The notes beneath the pieces are model-generated. The model had not been told where the DNA came from. It saw only the letters and a list, made by a program, of their open reading frames with translations, and ran no database searches. A program made the translations under genes and the position numbers. Below are positions 5,782 through 14,358 of a DNA stretch of 23,922 nt, in pieces. The stretch comes from a virus. Every line of letters begins with the position of its first letter. Position 1 is the first letter of the stretch. The DNA is taken from positions 1 through 23,922 of IMG/VR virus record IMGVR_UViG_3300033153_009691; one strand, given 5' to 3'.

Positions 5782-5843
5782 ATAAATTTTTAAGATAAAT
5801 TTTAATAAAATTATAATAAAATTTTTAATAAAATTATAAAAAA
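5750..5843 (+). repeat. A/T-rich degenerate repeat block, copy 2
   Basis: Repeated units of AAATTTTTAAGAAA and TTTTAATAAAATTATAA precede the portal gene. An exact 16-mer at 5762-5777 is shared with the block at 3881-3980. No clear -35/-10 pair is visible inside it. It may be a melted or protein-bound control region ahead of the portal gene. Confidence 0.45.
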
Positions 5844-5849
5844 GTAAAT

Positions 5850-7598
5850 ATGCCTGAAGAAATGAAATTACTTCATCAAATTAATAGGGAAAAGGAAGAA
5901 TTTGAATTTGAAAAAATTAAAATTGTTCCCGGATATTCCTTTAATCAAAAGGATACCATTGATATGGCTTATCGTTATTATAATTCCCAATATATGAATG
6001 GGAATGTTGATGAAGACGATAACTATATTTATTTTTTTAATATAGTTAAAAGCCCTTGCCGCGCCACCACTAAAGCAATTGATATTGATACTAAACATAT
6101 TAAAATACAAACTGCCGCTGGAGGCAATCCATTGAGAACGTGGTATTTTGAAAGAGATTTGAAATTTTGGATGAAAGATAAAAGGTTTGGCAAAGTATTA
6201 AATAGAATATTTGATGAGCTTCCAAAATGGGGAAGTGTTGTTATTAAAGTTATTGCAGGGGTTCCGCACTTCGTTGATTTGCGGAATTTTATTGTGCGTC
6301 AAGATGCGGATACTTTAGATGATGCTAATTATATTATTGAACAACATCTTTATTCGCCAGATAAGTTTAGAAAGATTGGAACTAAATTGGGCTGGAATAA
6401 TATTGAAAAAGCAATTAAGGAACATATAAAAACTAAAAAACCTTATATAAAAGTTTATGAAAGATATGGCGATGTTGATGGAAAATATACAAGATTATTT
6501 TATGCCGATGTTGGCGTTGATGGTGTTGATGAAGTTACTGGCGACCCCATACCCTATGATGGGGTTGAACTTAAGCGAACTCCAATAGATAAACATCCCT
6601 ATTGGGAATTTCATTTAGAAAAGATACCGGGTAGATGGCTGGGAATAGGAGTAATTGAAACCTTATTTGATACTCAAATCAAATTAAATGAAGATGTAAA
6701 TCTAGAAGCTAAAGCGGCATATTTATTATCACTTCAATTGTTTCAAACAGGAGATGCATCTATTAACAGTAATTTAATGACCGAAGTGGTTAATGGACAG
6801 GTATTAAATCCTGATGAGCCGATTACTCAAGTGCCAATAGATTTTAGAAATCTTGGTTTTTTTAGGGATTCTAATGAAAAATGGTTAACCAATAGAGATG
6901 AAATTACTTTTGTTAGAGAGGTTATTAGAGGAGAAAGAGCGCCAGCGGGAACACCATTAGGCAGCACTAGGTTGGCAGCGGCAATGGCGGGTGGATACTT
7001 TGACCAGATAATGGAAAATATAGCCGAAGACATTAAAGAGTTTCTTTATAAGGTTATAATTCCACAATTCCAGAAAGAGAACTCTCAAGAACACACCTTG
7101 CGATTAATTGGGGAAGATTTGGACACCTATAATAATATGTTGATAGATATAGAGGTAAATAAGGAATTAGAAAAACTTGCGCTAACTAATAAGATGCCAA
7201 CTGAGGCGCATAAAGATATTTTAAGGGTAAGTATTACAGAAAATATACAACAAGAACAAGAAAAATTAATTAAACTTCCAACGAATTTTTATAAGAATTT
7301 AAAATATAAAATTGACATTATAATTACTGGTGAACAAAAGGATGTTCAGGGACAAGCTCAATTTATATTTTCTGTATTGCAAGCAATTACAGTTGACCCA
7401 ACAATTTTACAAGACCCAACTAAACGAAAGATGTTATTGAAACTAATGGAACTTAATGGATTACAGGGATTTGATTTTATTCCAACAGAAACACCATCAA
7501 TACAAAAACTTACAGAAGGACAACAAGTGGGTGGAGGGGTTAGTCGCCCAGTTACTTTCCAAACACCGCCAATGCGACAGACTGAAAAAACTGTATGA
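5850..7598 (+). CDS. Portal protein
   Basis: A 582-residue protein in portal position between terminase and scaffold, with the length and composition expected. Visible portal-like features are an alpha/beta N-terminal region with strands such as WGSVVIKVIAGVPHFVDLRN (about residues 130-150), the long helical stretch ETLFDTQIKLNEDVNLEAKA (about 270-290), a Gly/Ala-rich helix before FDQIMENIAEDIKEFLYKV (about 380-400), and a disordered Thr/Gln-rich tail. Portals form the dodecameric ring through which DNA enters and on which the head assembles. There is no single catalytic motif, so the call rests on order, size and these patterns. Its stop overlaps the next start by four bases (ATGA). Confidence 0.8.
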   Translation: MPEEMKLLHQINREKEEFEFEKIKIVPGYSFNQKDTIDMAYRYYNSQYMNGNVDEDDNYIYFFNIVKSPCRATTKAIDIDTKHIKIQTAAGGNPLRTWYFERDLKFWMKDKRFGKVLNRIFDELPKWGSVVIKVIAGVPHFVDLRNFIVRQDADTLDDANYIIEQHLYSPDKFRKIGTKLGWNNIEKAIKEHIKTKKPYIKVYERYGDVDGKYTRLFYADVGVDGVDEVTGDPIPYDGVELKRTPIDKHPYWEFHLEKIPGRWLGIGVIETLFDTQIKLNEDVNLEAKAAYLLSLQLFQTGDASINSNLMTEVVNGQVLNPDEPITQVPIDFRNLGFFRDSNEKWLTNRDEITFVREVIRGERAPAGTPLGSTRLAAAMAGGYFDQIMENIAEDIKEFLYKVIIPQFQKENSQEHTLRLIGEDLDTYNNMLIDIEVNKELEKLALTNKMPTEAHKDILRVSITENIQQEQEKLIKLPTNFYKNLKYKIDIIITGEQKDVQGQAQFIFSVLQAITVDPTILQDPTKRKMLLKLMELNGLQGFDFIPTETPSIQKLTEGQQVGGGVSRPVTFQTPPMRQTEKTV

Positions 7599-7825
7599 CA
7601 CCTGAATTAATAAAAAAGATAGAAGAGTTGAAAAAGAATGAAGATATTTGTAAAATTATAAATCTTTGGATAGATGAGGAGTGTAAGAGATTAAAAAATC
7701 CTGATAATTGGATACCATTTAGTGTGGGAGAGGGAAGAGTAGAAGCGGCAAAATCTTTAAAGAGATTATCTAAACAATTAATACAAACCGATATTGAAGT
7801 TAAAAAAAGAATTTCATATCTTTAA
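7595..7825 (+). CDS. Small hypothetical protein between portal and scaffold
   Basis: A 76-residue, largely helical and charged protein (MTPELIKKIEELKKNEDICK at the start). It overlaps the portal stop by four bases (ATGA), so it is probably translationally coupled. It has no membrane segment or known motif. Its position suggests a head-assembly accessory protein, but nothing in the sequence proves that. Confidence 0.6.
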   Translation: MTPELIKKIEELKKNEDICKIINLWIDEECKRLKNPDNWIPFSVGEGRVEAAKSLKRLSKQLIQTDIEVKKRISYL

Positions 7826-7858
7826 AAGGTCGCTCTGACATAAGCGCAAATAAATAAT

Positions 7859-8560
7859 ATGTCTGATGAAAATCAAGAGGAAGTGGAACCTCAAACAAAT
7901 TCTACGGAAGAGGAGGAAACTCCCAAAGAGCCAGAGGCTGCTCCAAAGCCCCAAGGGGAGCCCAAAGAAGCTCCAAACGAGCCATCCGAAAAGGAAAAAC
8001 GTCTTTATGCTCGTTTAAAAAAAGAAGAAGAGGCAAGAAAAAAGCTGGAACAAAAACTCCAGGAAGCCAAAAAGCAAGCTGACCCAACTAATGTTGACAA
8101 AATCTTAGAAGTACAAACCGCTACTAAGGGTTTAGTATCAGATGAGATTGCGGAATTGAAGTTAAGAGCAGAAGCTACTGGCAAGTCTCTATTAGAGGCT
8201 AGAGAAGACGAGAACTTCAAAATTTGGCAGAAAGCCTACAAACAAAAAGTCGAGGAAGAAAAAGCGCCTTCTCCTTCGACTACACAAGGTACCGATGATA
8301 GTGAACCAGAACCAGTTAGCATTCATTCTTTTGGAAAGAATCAACAAGGTTTTTCTCCCGGAGCTAAGGAATTCTTTAAAAACTTAACTCCAGAAGAGAC
8401 CGAACAATGGTTAGATGGACTCACTTTTAATGGTGTTCCAATTGAAAAAATTCCAGGTATGACTCCCAAAGGTATTGCGGCCTTTAAAAAAGAAGTGCCA
8501 GCCGTACCCAAGGAATCCTTAAAGGATATTGTGCCAGGTGAAACACCTAAATTCGAGTAG
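7859..8560 (+). CDS. Probable capsid scaffolding protein
   Basis: A 233-residue acidic protein. Residues 1-45 are Glu/Pro-rich and disordered. About 45-75 form a strong coiled coil (KRLYARLKKEEEARKKLEQK). The C-terminal part contains FSPGAKEFFKNLTPEETEQW and another basic-acidic segment, compatible with a coat-interacting domain. It sits directly upstream of the major capsid gene, the normal scaffold position. Scaffolds guide shell assembly and leave before DNA fills the head. The start context is AAATAAATAAT directly before ATG. Confidence 0.7.
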   Translation: MSDENQEEVEPQTNSTEEEETPKEPEAAPKPQGEPKEAPNEPSEKEKRLYARLKKEEEARKKLEQKLQEAKKQADPTNVDKILEVQTATKGLVSDEIAELKLRAEATGKSLLEAREDENFKIWQKAYKQKVEEEKAPSPSTTQGTDDSEPEPVSIHSFGKNQQGFSPGAKEFFKNLTPEETEQWLDGLTFNGVPIEKIPGMTPKGIAAFKKEVPAVPKESLKDIVPGETPKFE

Positions 8561-8589
8561 TTTGTTAGAAGAAGGAAGAAGAAAAAGAA

Positions 8590-10160
8590 ATGGCTAGTTC
8601 AAATGTATCAAATGACGTTAGCGCTATAACGCCTAACCTTATCTTGGGTGTATAAAATTCTTTCTGATTGACTTGAACCCCTAATCATTGACCATTTTTA
8701 GGGCAACAAGGGCGAAGCTAATTAGTACCTCTTGATACCGAGTTTGTGGTGTGATAGACTAAAAGAAAAAACTATGTCTATTATGTCAAAACTCACAGCT
8801 GCGTATATGGCTGGATATATTGATGGCGAAGGCTATTTAGGGATAATGAAAAGCAACAGACATCCAACTACTGTTGCGCCAACCTATATGCCAGTAATAA
8901 AGGTTACAAGCACCGATGAATCAATTATAATTTGGTTCAAAGAAAGCTTTGGAGGACACATGGATAAAAGAGTATTCGTGGGTAATTCAAAAGATGCCTA
9001 TACTTGGACCCTTACTGGTCAGAAACTAAAAAGGTTTATAGAAAAAGTTTATCCCTATTTAAAGTTAAAAAAGCCACAAGCAGACCTTCTTAAAAAGAGA
9101 TTGAGAATGTACCGCTTGGGTTATAGATACACCCCAGAGGAGGGTAGGATTATGGAAGAACAATATATTCAGATACGCAAGCTAAATAAAAGAGGTAAAA
9201 ACTAATTTTGCACGTTGAGAGACTAAGTGAAAGAACTCCGTAAGGAGATGCGATAGTCCGAACTTATGGGAAACCATAAGCTAACAACAGGAGATTTGGT
9301 CACAGATTATTCAGAAACCACTGTATAAAAGATTAGTATCAATGGAGATTGCCAATACCCGTTTTGTTGATGAAGTGAAAGAAGGTGGTGATACAATTCA
9401 TGTTCAGTATCATGGCGATATGTCTGCAAAGGTATATACTCCAGGTACTGCTATGACTGCGACTGCTCAAGATTGGACAACTGATACTATCAATGTATCA
9501 GCGCATAGGTATACTATGTTTCATGTTGACCCAGTTGAGGGCACACAGGCTAATGTAAATGTTGTTGCGCCGCTAATGAGAGAATCAATGTATCGTATTA
9601 GAGATTTCATTGACCAACAAGTATTTGGCAAAGTACACCTTGGAACAGATACAGATGCCAAAGATGTGGCTGGTGGAACAAGAAATCGTTCTGTGTCAGC
9701 TACATCTGCTAATATCATTCAAATTTTCGGTAATGCTGCAAAGATTTTAAATGCAGCTAATGTTGAGAATGAGGGTGATTGGGCAGCTGTGGTAACTCCA
9801 AAAATTTTGGCAGCAATTCAGCATAAAGCAACTGGTGTTGGTTATAACTTCGCTGATAGCGCGTTAAGAAACGGCTTTGTTGGAAACTTTATGGGTTTCC
9901 AAGTATATTGGTCAAACAATATACAATCAGCAAGTATTCATATCACATCAGCAGAAACCGCTAACGTTTGGAATATTTTTATGGGTAAGAAAAAGACGAT
10001 TGAATTAGTAATGCAAAGAGCGCCAACCGTACAAATTAATAAAGTGTCCGATATGCTCGGTTCACACTATATTGTTTCTACGACCATTGGCACCCAAGTA
10101 TTAACTAAAAATCGTTCACGTTTCTTAAACGTTGAAGTACACAACTCTTACGCTAAATAA
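8590..10160 (+). CDS. Major capsid protein, split by a group I intron (join 8590..8649, 9291..10160)
   Basis: Exon 1 encodes MASSNVSNDVSAITPNLILG and then meets TAA two codons later. Exon 2, from 9291, continues in the same frame with EIWSQIIQKPLYKRLVSMEI and runs to TAA at 10158, giving about 309 residues. The N-terminal PEIWS-like segment, the VKEGGDTIHVQY strand, the extended-arm region, the long helix ESMYRIRDFIDQQVFG and the Ala-rich C-terminal half fit an HK97-fold capsid protein. It follows the scaffold directly. Read without splicing, only a 290-residue fragment beginning near ATG 9342 would be called. An alternative in-frame junction, 8640 with 9291, would drop three residues. Confidence 0.85.
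8650..9290 (+). mobile_element. Group I intron inside the capsid gene
   Basis: The insert is 641 bases and separates two capsid exons that fuse in frame. Its 3' part has group I core signatures: GTTGAGAGACTA (near 9214-9225, R-like) and GAGATGCGATAGTCC (near 9245-9259, S-like). Their GACTA and TAGTC can form P7, with the AACTCCGTAAGGAG hairpin between them as P8 and AACTTATGGGAAACCATAAG as P9. Exon 1 ends in T and the intron ends in G, as group I splicing requires. The CCCTA/TAGGG pair near 8680-8701 could be P2. I could not find a convincing P1, so the 5' boundary is uncertain by about 10 bases. Confidence 0.78.
8774..9205 (+). CDS. LAGLIDADG homing endonuclease encoded in the intron
   Basis: A 143-residue protein starting MSIMSKLTAAYMAGYIDGEG. 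The segment AAYMAGYIDGEGYLGI is a single LAGLIDADG motif with the catalytic acidic residue in the DGEG turn. One motif implies a homodimer. The rest shows the expected strand pattern (MPVIKVTSTDESIIIWF, AYTWTLTGQKLKRFIEKVYP) and a basic C-terminus. A longer TTG start at 8732 would extend into conserved intron core sequence, so ATG 8774 is preferred. The enzyme would cut intronless capsid alleles and spread the intron by repair. Confidence 0.9.
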   Translation: MSIMSKLTAAYMAGYIDGEGYLGIMKSNRHPTTVAPTYMPVIKVTSTDESIIIWFKESFGGHMDKRVFVGNSKDAYTWTLTGQKLKRFIEKVYPYLKLKKPQADLLKKRLRMYRLGYRYTPEEGRIMEEQYIQIRKLNKRGKN

Positions 10161-10167
10161 TAGTCGT

Positions 10168-10210
10168 TTGTTGGGAAATTAGCAGACGCATATTTCCCAA
10201 CAACGTCTGC
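10168..10210 (+). promoter_or_regulatory. Two overlapping, mutually competing hairpins after the capsid gene
   Basis: TTGTTGGGAAAT (10168-10179) pairs perfectly with ATTTCCCAACAA (10192-10203), 12 base pairs. The loop contains GCAGACG (10182-10188), which pairs perfectly with CGTCTGC (10204-10210) just after the first stem. This is a pseudoknot order, but with no bases left to span a 12-pair stem the two stems cannot both form fully, so a switch or partial pseudoknot is more likely. It lies 7 bases after the capsid stop and 2 bases before the next ATG. There is no T-run, so it is not a classical terminator. Confidence 0.6.
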
Positions 10211-10212
10211 AA

Positions 10213-10434
10213 ATGACTATGAATACAATAATAAAAAAGGTTTATCACAAATGGATGAAAAGAAAAATGCTTCATCATTATCGTAAGCAATTTTCTGAAT
10301 TAGAAATAGTTGAAGCAATTGTTACCGAAGATATAATTGCTGGCAACCATAATCGAAGAGAAGAATTAAATCAGACACAGCAAAATATAAAGGCGACAGA
10401 AAAGTTTTTAAGCGCATTAATAAAATTAAAATGA
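10213..10434 (+). CDS. Small helical hypothetical protein after the capsid gene
   Basis: A 73-residue basic, helical protein (MTMNTIIKKVYHKWMKRKML at the start). An alternative start is ATG 10219. It lies between the hairpin structure and the glycan block, and its TGA stop overlaps the glycosyltransferase start (ATGA), so it is coupled to that block. No family recognised; it may be a small head protein or an accessory protein of the glycan block. Confidence 0.55.
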   Translation: MTMNTIIKKVYHKWMKRKMLHHYRKQFSELEIVEAIVTEDIIAGNHNRREELNQTQQNIKATEKFLSALIKLK

Positions 10435-11543
10435 AAATTCTTTACATGCTAAATAGTCCCTATGATTTTAAGGGTGGTTGTTATTTTTATAGGAATTTTA
10501 TTCCGGGAAGACAATTAAAGAAAAAAGGTCACGTTGTTAGAGAGGCTGTATTGGGCAGTTCAATTACTGATGAATTATTAAATTATCCAGATGTGGTTAT
10601 TTTTAGCAGAACTTATGCTGTTGACCCGTTGGCTGTAATGAGAAAATTTAAGAAGGCAAACAAAAGAGTTATTTATGAGGTGGATGATTGTTTGTGGGAA
10701 GTTAATCCAGATAATCCATCAGCGGCAGTGGCAACAGAACAAAGGCACCAATATGAAACTTTAATGAAAGAGGTTGATGCCATTACCACCACAACAGAAA
10801 TACTTAAAAAGAAATTAAGTAAATTAAATAAAAACATTTTTGTTTGTCCTAATGGAATTGATTTAGATTATTTCAAGGAAAGACCCCACGAAAATAAGCA
10901 ACTCGTTATTGGTTATGCTGGAGCCGCTTCGCATTGGGCAGATTTACAATTAACCACTCAAGTATTAGCCGACCTTCAAAAGAAACATAAATTTCAATTT
11001 GTTATTTTGGGAATGACGGGAGCGCCAATAGATGATGAGATGTATGGTTATGACCAGATAATCAATAGGGGATTGCAACCAGAAAAGAATGCGTATATGA
11101 AAGCCGCTCTTAAATGGTATGATATTGTTAAGAAAATGGATTTTATGCATATACCATTTTTTTCACCAGAACTTTATGGAATGGCGTTACAAAGATGTGA
11201 TATGGATATTGGTATAGCTCCATTAAAGGATAATGATTTTAACCACAGTAAATCTTGTGTTAAATTTTATGAATACGCCACATTGGGAACAGTAACGATT
11301 GCATCAAAGGTATTGCCATATAAAAACGAAGTGAATTATTTAGCAAAGAATACTTATAAAAGTTGGTATAAAAAATTGGAAAAATTGATTGTTGATAAAC
11401 CATTTAGAGAGAAATTATTAAAAGAACAAAGAAGGTTTGTTAGAGAAAATCGTCTTATGGGTGAAACCGTTAAAGCGTGGGAAAAAGCCATAGATATTGG
11501 TTCTAAATCAACGGATAAATATATTACCGAAGGGAATGTTTAA
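10431..11543 (+). CDS. GT-B glycosyltransferase, family 4-like
   Basis: A 370-residue protein with the two-domain GT-B layout. The N-terminal acceptor half begins KILYMLNSPYDFKGGCYFYR and includes VDAITTTTEILKKKL. The hinge and donor half carry FVCPNGIDLDYF (about residues 136-147), a Rossmann start LVIGYAGAASHWADL (about 158-172) and the nucleotide-sugar region KFYEYATLGTVTIASKVLPYKNE, the place of the EX7E-like motif in GT4 enzymes (the spacing is not perfect). It should transfer a sugar from a nucleotide donor in the cytosol. It is the first enzyme of the glycan block, overlapping the small gene before it by four bases. The substrate cannot be read from sequence. Confidence 0.82.
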   Translation: MKILYMLNSPYDFKGGCYFYRNFIPGRQLKKKGHVVREAVLGSSITDELLNYPDVVIFSRTYAVDPLAVMRKFKKANKRVIYEVDDCLWEVNPDNPSAAVATEQRHQYETLMKEVDAITTTTEILKKKLSKLNKNIFVCPNGIDLDYFKERPHENKQLVIGYAGAASHWADLQLTTQVLADLQKKHKFQFVILGMTGAPIDDEMYGYDQIINRGLQPEKNAYMKAALKWYDIVKKMDFMHIPFFSPELYGMALQRCDMDIGIAPLKDNDFNHSKSCVKFYEYATLGTVTIASKVLPYKNEVNYLAKNTYKSWYKKLEKLIVDKPFREKLLKEQRRFVRENRLMGETVKAWEKAIDIGSKSTDKYITEGNV

Positions 11544-11545
11544 AT

Positions 11546-12136
11546 ATGTTGCCGAGGGTATATAAAATCAGAATAACAAAGGATAATATAAACCAATTCT
11601 ATGCTTTAGAGTGGCGTAAGGGACAGAAAGTGTTTTGGAAAGATGTGAAAGTATTAGTTAAGAAAATGGTTAAATATGCTAAAGGAAAGAAAAGTAAATT
11701 AACAAAAGTATATCCAGAACGATATGATTTAACCGTATTAACTTATAGCCAAAACAAAAAACCTTGGTGTATCAATGACGGTTCACACAGAATAGAAGCT
11801 ATGAAGATTATTTTAAAAAGAGGACTATTGGATGGATTTGATTTTTATCTTATTCCATCTAATGTTTTAGGAGCTAGAACCAAAGAAGAGGCGTATAAAC
11901 TTAATGAAATAGTTAATAAGGAATTAGATAAATATGGGTTGCCGCATTGGGTTAAAAAGTTTGATTTTGAGAACAGGAATGGAAAACTAATAGCTTGGAA
12001 AAATATCAATCTGATTGATAGCGGTGGACAAGACACTAGGCGACAATATGGTATTGATTGGTTTTTAAATGATGGAATTATCCCAAGGAAGGATTTTGAT
12101 AAACATAATTATAAGAATAAATATAGGAATGAATAA
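11546..12136 (+). CDS. ParB/sulfiredoxin-motif protein of unknown function
   Basis: A 196-residue protein with INDGSHRIEAM at residues about 76-86, the GxHR signature of the ParB/sulfiredoxin-like fold, which binds nucleotides. The remainder (NKELDKYGLPHWVKKFDFEN and the C-terminal GIDWFLNDGIIPRKDF) I do not recognise. In this block it may be an ATP- or CTP-dependent modifying enzyme, or an unrelated DNA-acting phage protein. The start ATG is two bases after the previous stop with a TTAAAT context. Its end overlaps the radical SAM gene by eight bases. Confidence 0.55.
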   Translation: MLPRVYKIRITKDNINQFYALEWRKGQKVFWKDVKVLVKKMVKYAKGKKSKLTKVYPERYDLTVLTYSQNKKPWCINDGSHRIEAMKIILKRGLLDGFDFYLIPSNVLGARTKEEAYKLNEIVNKELDKYGLPHWVKKFDFENRNGKLIAWKNINLIDSGGQDTRRQYGIDWFLNDGIIPRKDFDKHNYKNKYRNE

Positions 12137-13628
12137 GAATGTGCTTCTTATTTCACCGACTTTAATAACTGAAACCCCTATGACATTAGCGATGTTGGCT
12201 CCAATTTTTCAGGAGAAAGGGTTTAAGGTTAAGGCGGCAGTGAATACATTTAAGAAGCCATTAACAATTGAAGATTTCGTAACAAAAGCAGAGGGATGTG
12301 ATATGATTGGAATTAGTATGCTCACCTTTGAGATATTGTTTGTTCATAGATTGATTAAAGCATTAAAGCAAGCTGGTAAATTTGTAATTGTAGGTGGTCC
12401 ACATCCGACAGATTGTCCAGAAGAAATGATTAAAGCTGGCGCTGATGTGGTTGTTGTGGGAGAGGGAGAAGATGTTTTGCGAGAGATATTAGGGGAGTAT
12501 CCCGATATTAAAAAAGGAATAAGAGATAGAAAGCCGCCTGTGGATTTAATAAAGCAACCGATGCCTAATTTAGATATTTTTGACAAAGAAACATTTATGA
12601 CACCAGAGGGATTTATGAAGGGTATTCACAGGATTTATACTAGCAGGGGATGCCCGGGAAAATGCACTTTTTGTGATTGGCAAGTATTTAAACAGAATAT
12701 TAGATTTTACTCCATACCAAAGATTGTTGATGAAATTAAAAGACGAATTGATAATTACGGTATTACGAGTTTTAGTATTGCGGATGACTGTTTTACAATC
12801 AGCAAAAGTAGGGTAATGAAGTTTTGTGAATTAGTTTCAAAAATTACCCCAAAGGTAACTTGGAGAGCTAACGCTAGAGCTAATCTTGTATGGAAAGATA
12901 TGTTGCAGGCAATGAAGGGAAGCGGATGCCATTCTATAGCTTTCGGACTAGAAAGCGGAGACCCAGAAACTCTAAAAAGAATTAACAAAATGGTAACCCT
13001 AGAAGAGAATATCAGAGCTCCTTGGATGGCTCACGAAGCAGAATTAGAAGTATATGGTTGTTTAATGACAGGATTTCCGTGGGAAACAAAAAAGCATTTA
13101 GAAAATCAATTAAAATTTATTTACAATGTTTGGGATGCGGTATCTTTATTTCAAGTATCTGGCAGTTTAATGCCATTTCCCGGAACAGCTATTTATAGGG
13201 AGTTTGCTAAACAATATGGTTTTGAACAATATTGGATGAAGCCAGAATATCAAAAGTTCGGCATTCAAGTTTATCAAAACGCCTTAAATCCATTAGCAGT
13301 AAGCACATTTTATGAAAGATATTTATTTGATGATACTTATATCCAAGAGGAGTTATTTTTCAATTATTCTCCAGAATATAAAGCAAAGGTTAGAGAAATG
13401 GTTTATGAAATAGGGCGGCACAATCTTCCCTTTATGCTTAAAAAGAAACCGTGGAAAGTAAAACCATATTTAAAATTAGCCAAGCTATCAATGTGGGGAT
13501 ATGATTATTTACCGAATGTTGAAAAAAAAGTAGGTGGATGGTTATATAAAAATTTTCACAAACAGGGTCGTAGCAATATAGAGAGATTAAGAGATAAACG
13601 ACGTGGAATATCAAAAGTTAAAACTTAA
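12129..13628 (+). CDS. B12-binding-domain radical SAM enzyme (class B type)
   Basis: With ATG 12129 this encodes 499 residues. A longer frame begins at 12069, but MNKNVLLISPTLITETPMTL is the expected start of the N-terminal domain. Residues about 1-120 form a cobalamin-binding Rossmann-like domain (FVIVGGPHPTDCPEEMIKAG). Residues C175, C179 and C182 in RGCPGKCTFCDW form the CxxxCxxC site for the 4Fe-4S cluster that cleaves SAM. The layout matches enzymes such as BchE and HpnP and various B12 radical SAM methylases. Its substrate here may be a sugar or a phosphonate, but nothing in the sequence decides this. It lies in one block with the sulfotransferase and transferases. Confidence 0.88.
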   Translation: MNKNVLLISPTLITETPMTLAMLAPIFQEKGFKVKAAVNTFKKPLTIEDFVTKAEGCDMIGISMLTFEILFVHRLIKALKQAGKFVIVGGPHPTDCPEEMIKAGADVVVVGEGEDVLREILGEYPDIKKGIRDRKPPVDLIKQPMPNLDIFDKETFMTPEGFMKGIHRIYTSRGCPGKCTFCDWQVFKQNIRFYSIPKIVDEIKRRIDNYGITSFSIADDCFTISKSRVMKFCELVSKITPKVTWRANARANLVWKDMLQAMKGSGCHSIAFGLESGDPETLKRINKMVTLEENIRAPWMAHEAELEVYGCLMTGFPWETKKHLENQLKFIYNVWDAVSLFQVSGSLMPFPGTAIYREFAKQYGFEQYWMKPEYQKFGIQVYQNALNPLAVSTFYERYLFDDTYIQEELFFNYSPEYKAKVREMVYEIGRHNLPFMLKKKPWKVKPYLKLAKLSMWGYDYLPNVEKKVGGWLYKNFHKQGRSNIERLRDKRRGISKVKT

Positions 13629-14358
13629 TTTCATAGTAGCTGGGGCTGTTAAGGGTGGCACAACAGCGCTTCATACATATTTATTAGAACATCCTAATAT
13701 TAGTATGTCGAATCCCAAAGAAACATCGTTTTTTGATAAGCGATTTAAGAGAGGATGGGATTGGTATTGGAATTTTTTTCAAGTAGATAAACATACAAAA
13801 TTATTAGGCGAATCTGCTCCCGGTTATATGACGAATAGGATAAGCCACAAAAGATTAAAAAAACATAATCCCGATTTAAAATTAATATTTATCTTAAGAG
13901 ACCCTTGTGATAGAGCATATTCACTGTATTTGATGCACCAAGACCCACCACATCAAATTTATAGACAAAGAAATGGTCAACCAATGCAATTGCCGCCATT
14001 TGAAGAACATATAAAAAATGATAATAGATATATTTATGAGGGATTATATGCAAAACATATAAAAACCTTGATGAAATATTTTCCTAAAGAGCAAATGTAT
14101 TTTATGAAAAATGAGGATTTATTATATAAAACCCAAGAAACAATGAATAAATTATATAAATGGTTGGGTGTGAGAAAATATAAACTTTCACAAACAAGAA
14201 GATTAATAATTCCAATGGGTGGATTTATTAAGGAGGTAGAAAGATTTCCGTTTTTTTTAAAAGAAAGAAATATAATAATTGATAATTTTATAGAAGATTT
14301 AAATGAACTTGAAAAAATAACAGAATGGGATTTAACTGCGTGGAAAAGATATGAGTAA
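13603..14358 (+). CDS. PAPS-dependent sulfotransferase
   Basis: A 251-residue protein with both cofactor motifs of the Sulfotransfer_1 / heparan-sulfate type family. The 5'-phosphosulfate loop is GAVKGGTTAL (residues 14-23), and the 3'-phosphate site is IFILRDPCDRAYS, with R99 and S107 as the expected contacts. The conserved NPKETSFFD follows the P-loop as usual. It would transfer sulfate from PAPS to a hydroxyl of a glycan. The start is GTG 13603, inside the end of the radical SAM gene (26-base overlap). PAPS must come from the host, since no ATP sulfurylase or APS kinase is in the window. Confidence 0.88.
   Translation: MEYQKLKLNFIVAGAVKGGTTALHTYLLEHPNISMSNPKETSFFDKRFKRGWDWYWNFFQVDKHTKLLGESAPGYMTNRISHKRLKKHNPDLKLIFILRDPCDRAYSLYLMHQDPPHQIYRQRNGQPMQLPPFEEHIKNDNRYIYEGLYAKHIKTLMKYFPKEQMYFMKNEDLLYKTQETMNKLYKWLGVRKYKLSQTRRLIIPMGGFIKEVERFPFFLKERNIIIDNFIEDLNELEKITEWDLTAWKRYE

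Noticed and set aside
10168-10203. Rho-independent terminator after the capsid gene
   Set aside because: The stem is strong, but CGTCTGC rather than a T-run follows, and the downstream gene has no separate visible promoter.
12129-13628. Assignment of the radical SAM protein as a phosphonate methylase (Fom3-like)
   Set aside because: Only the general B12 radical SAM layout is visible; no substrate-specific motif can be read by eye.
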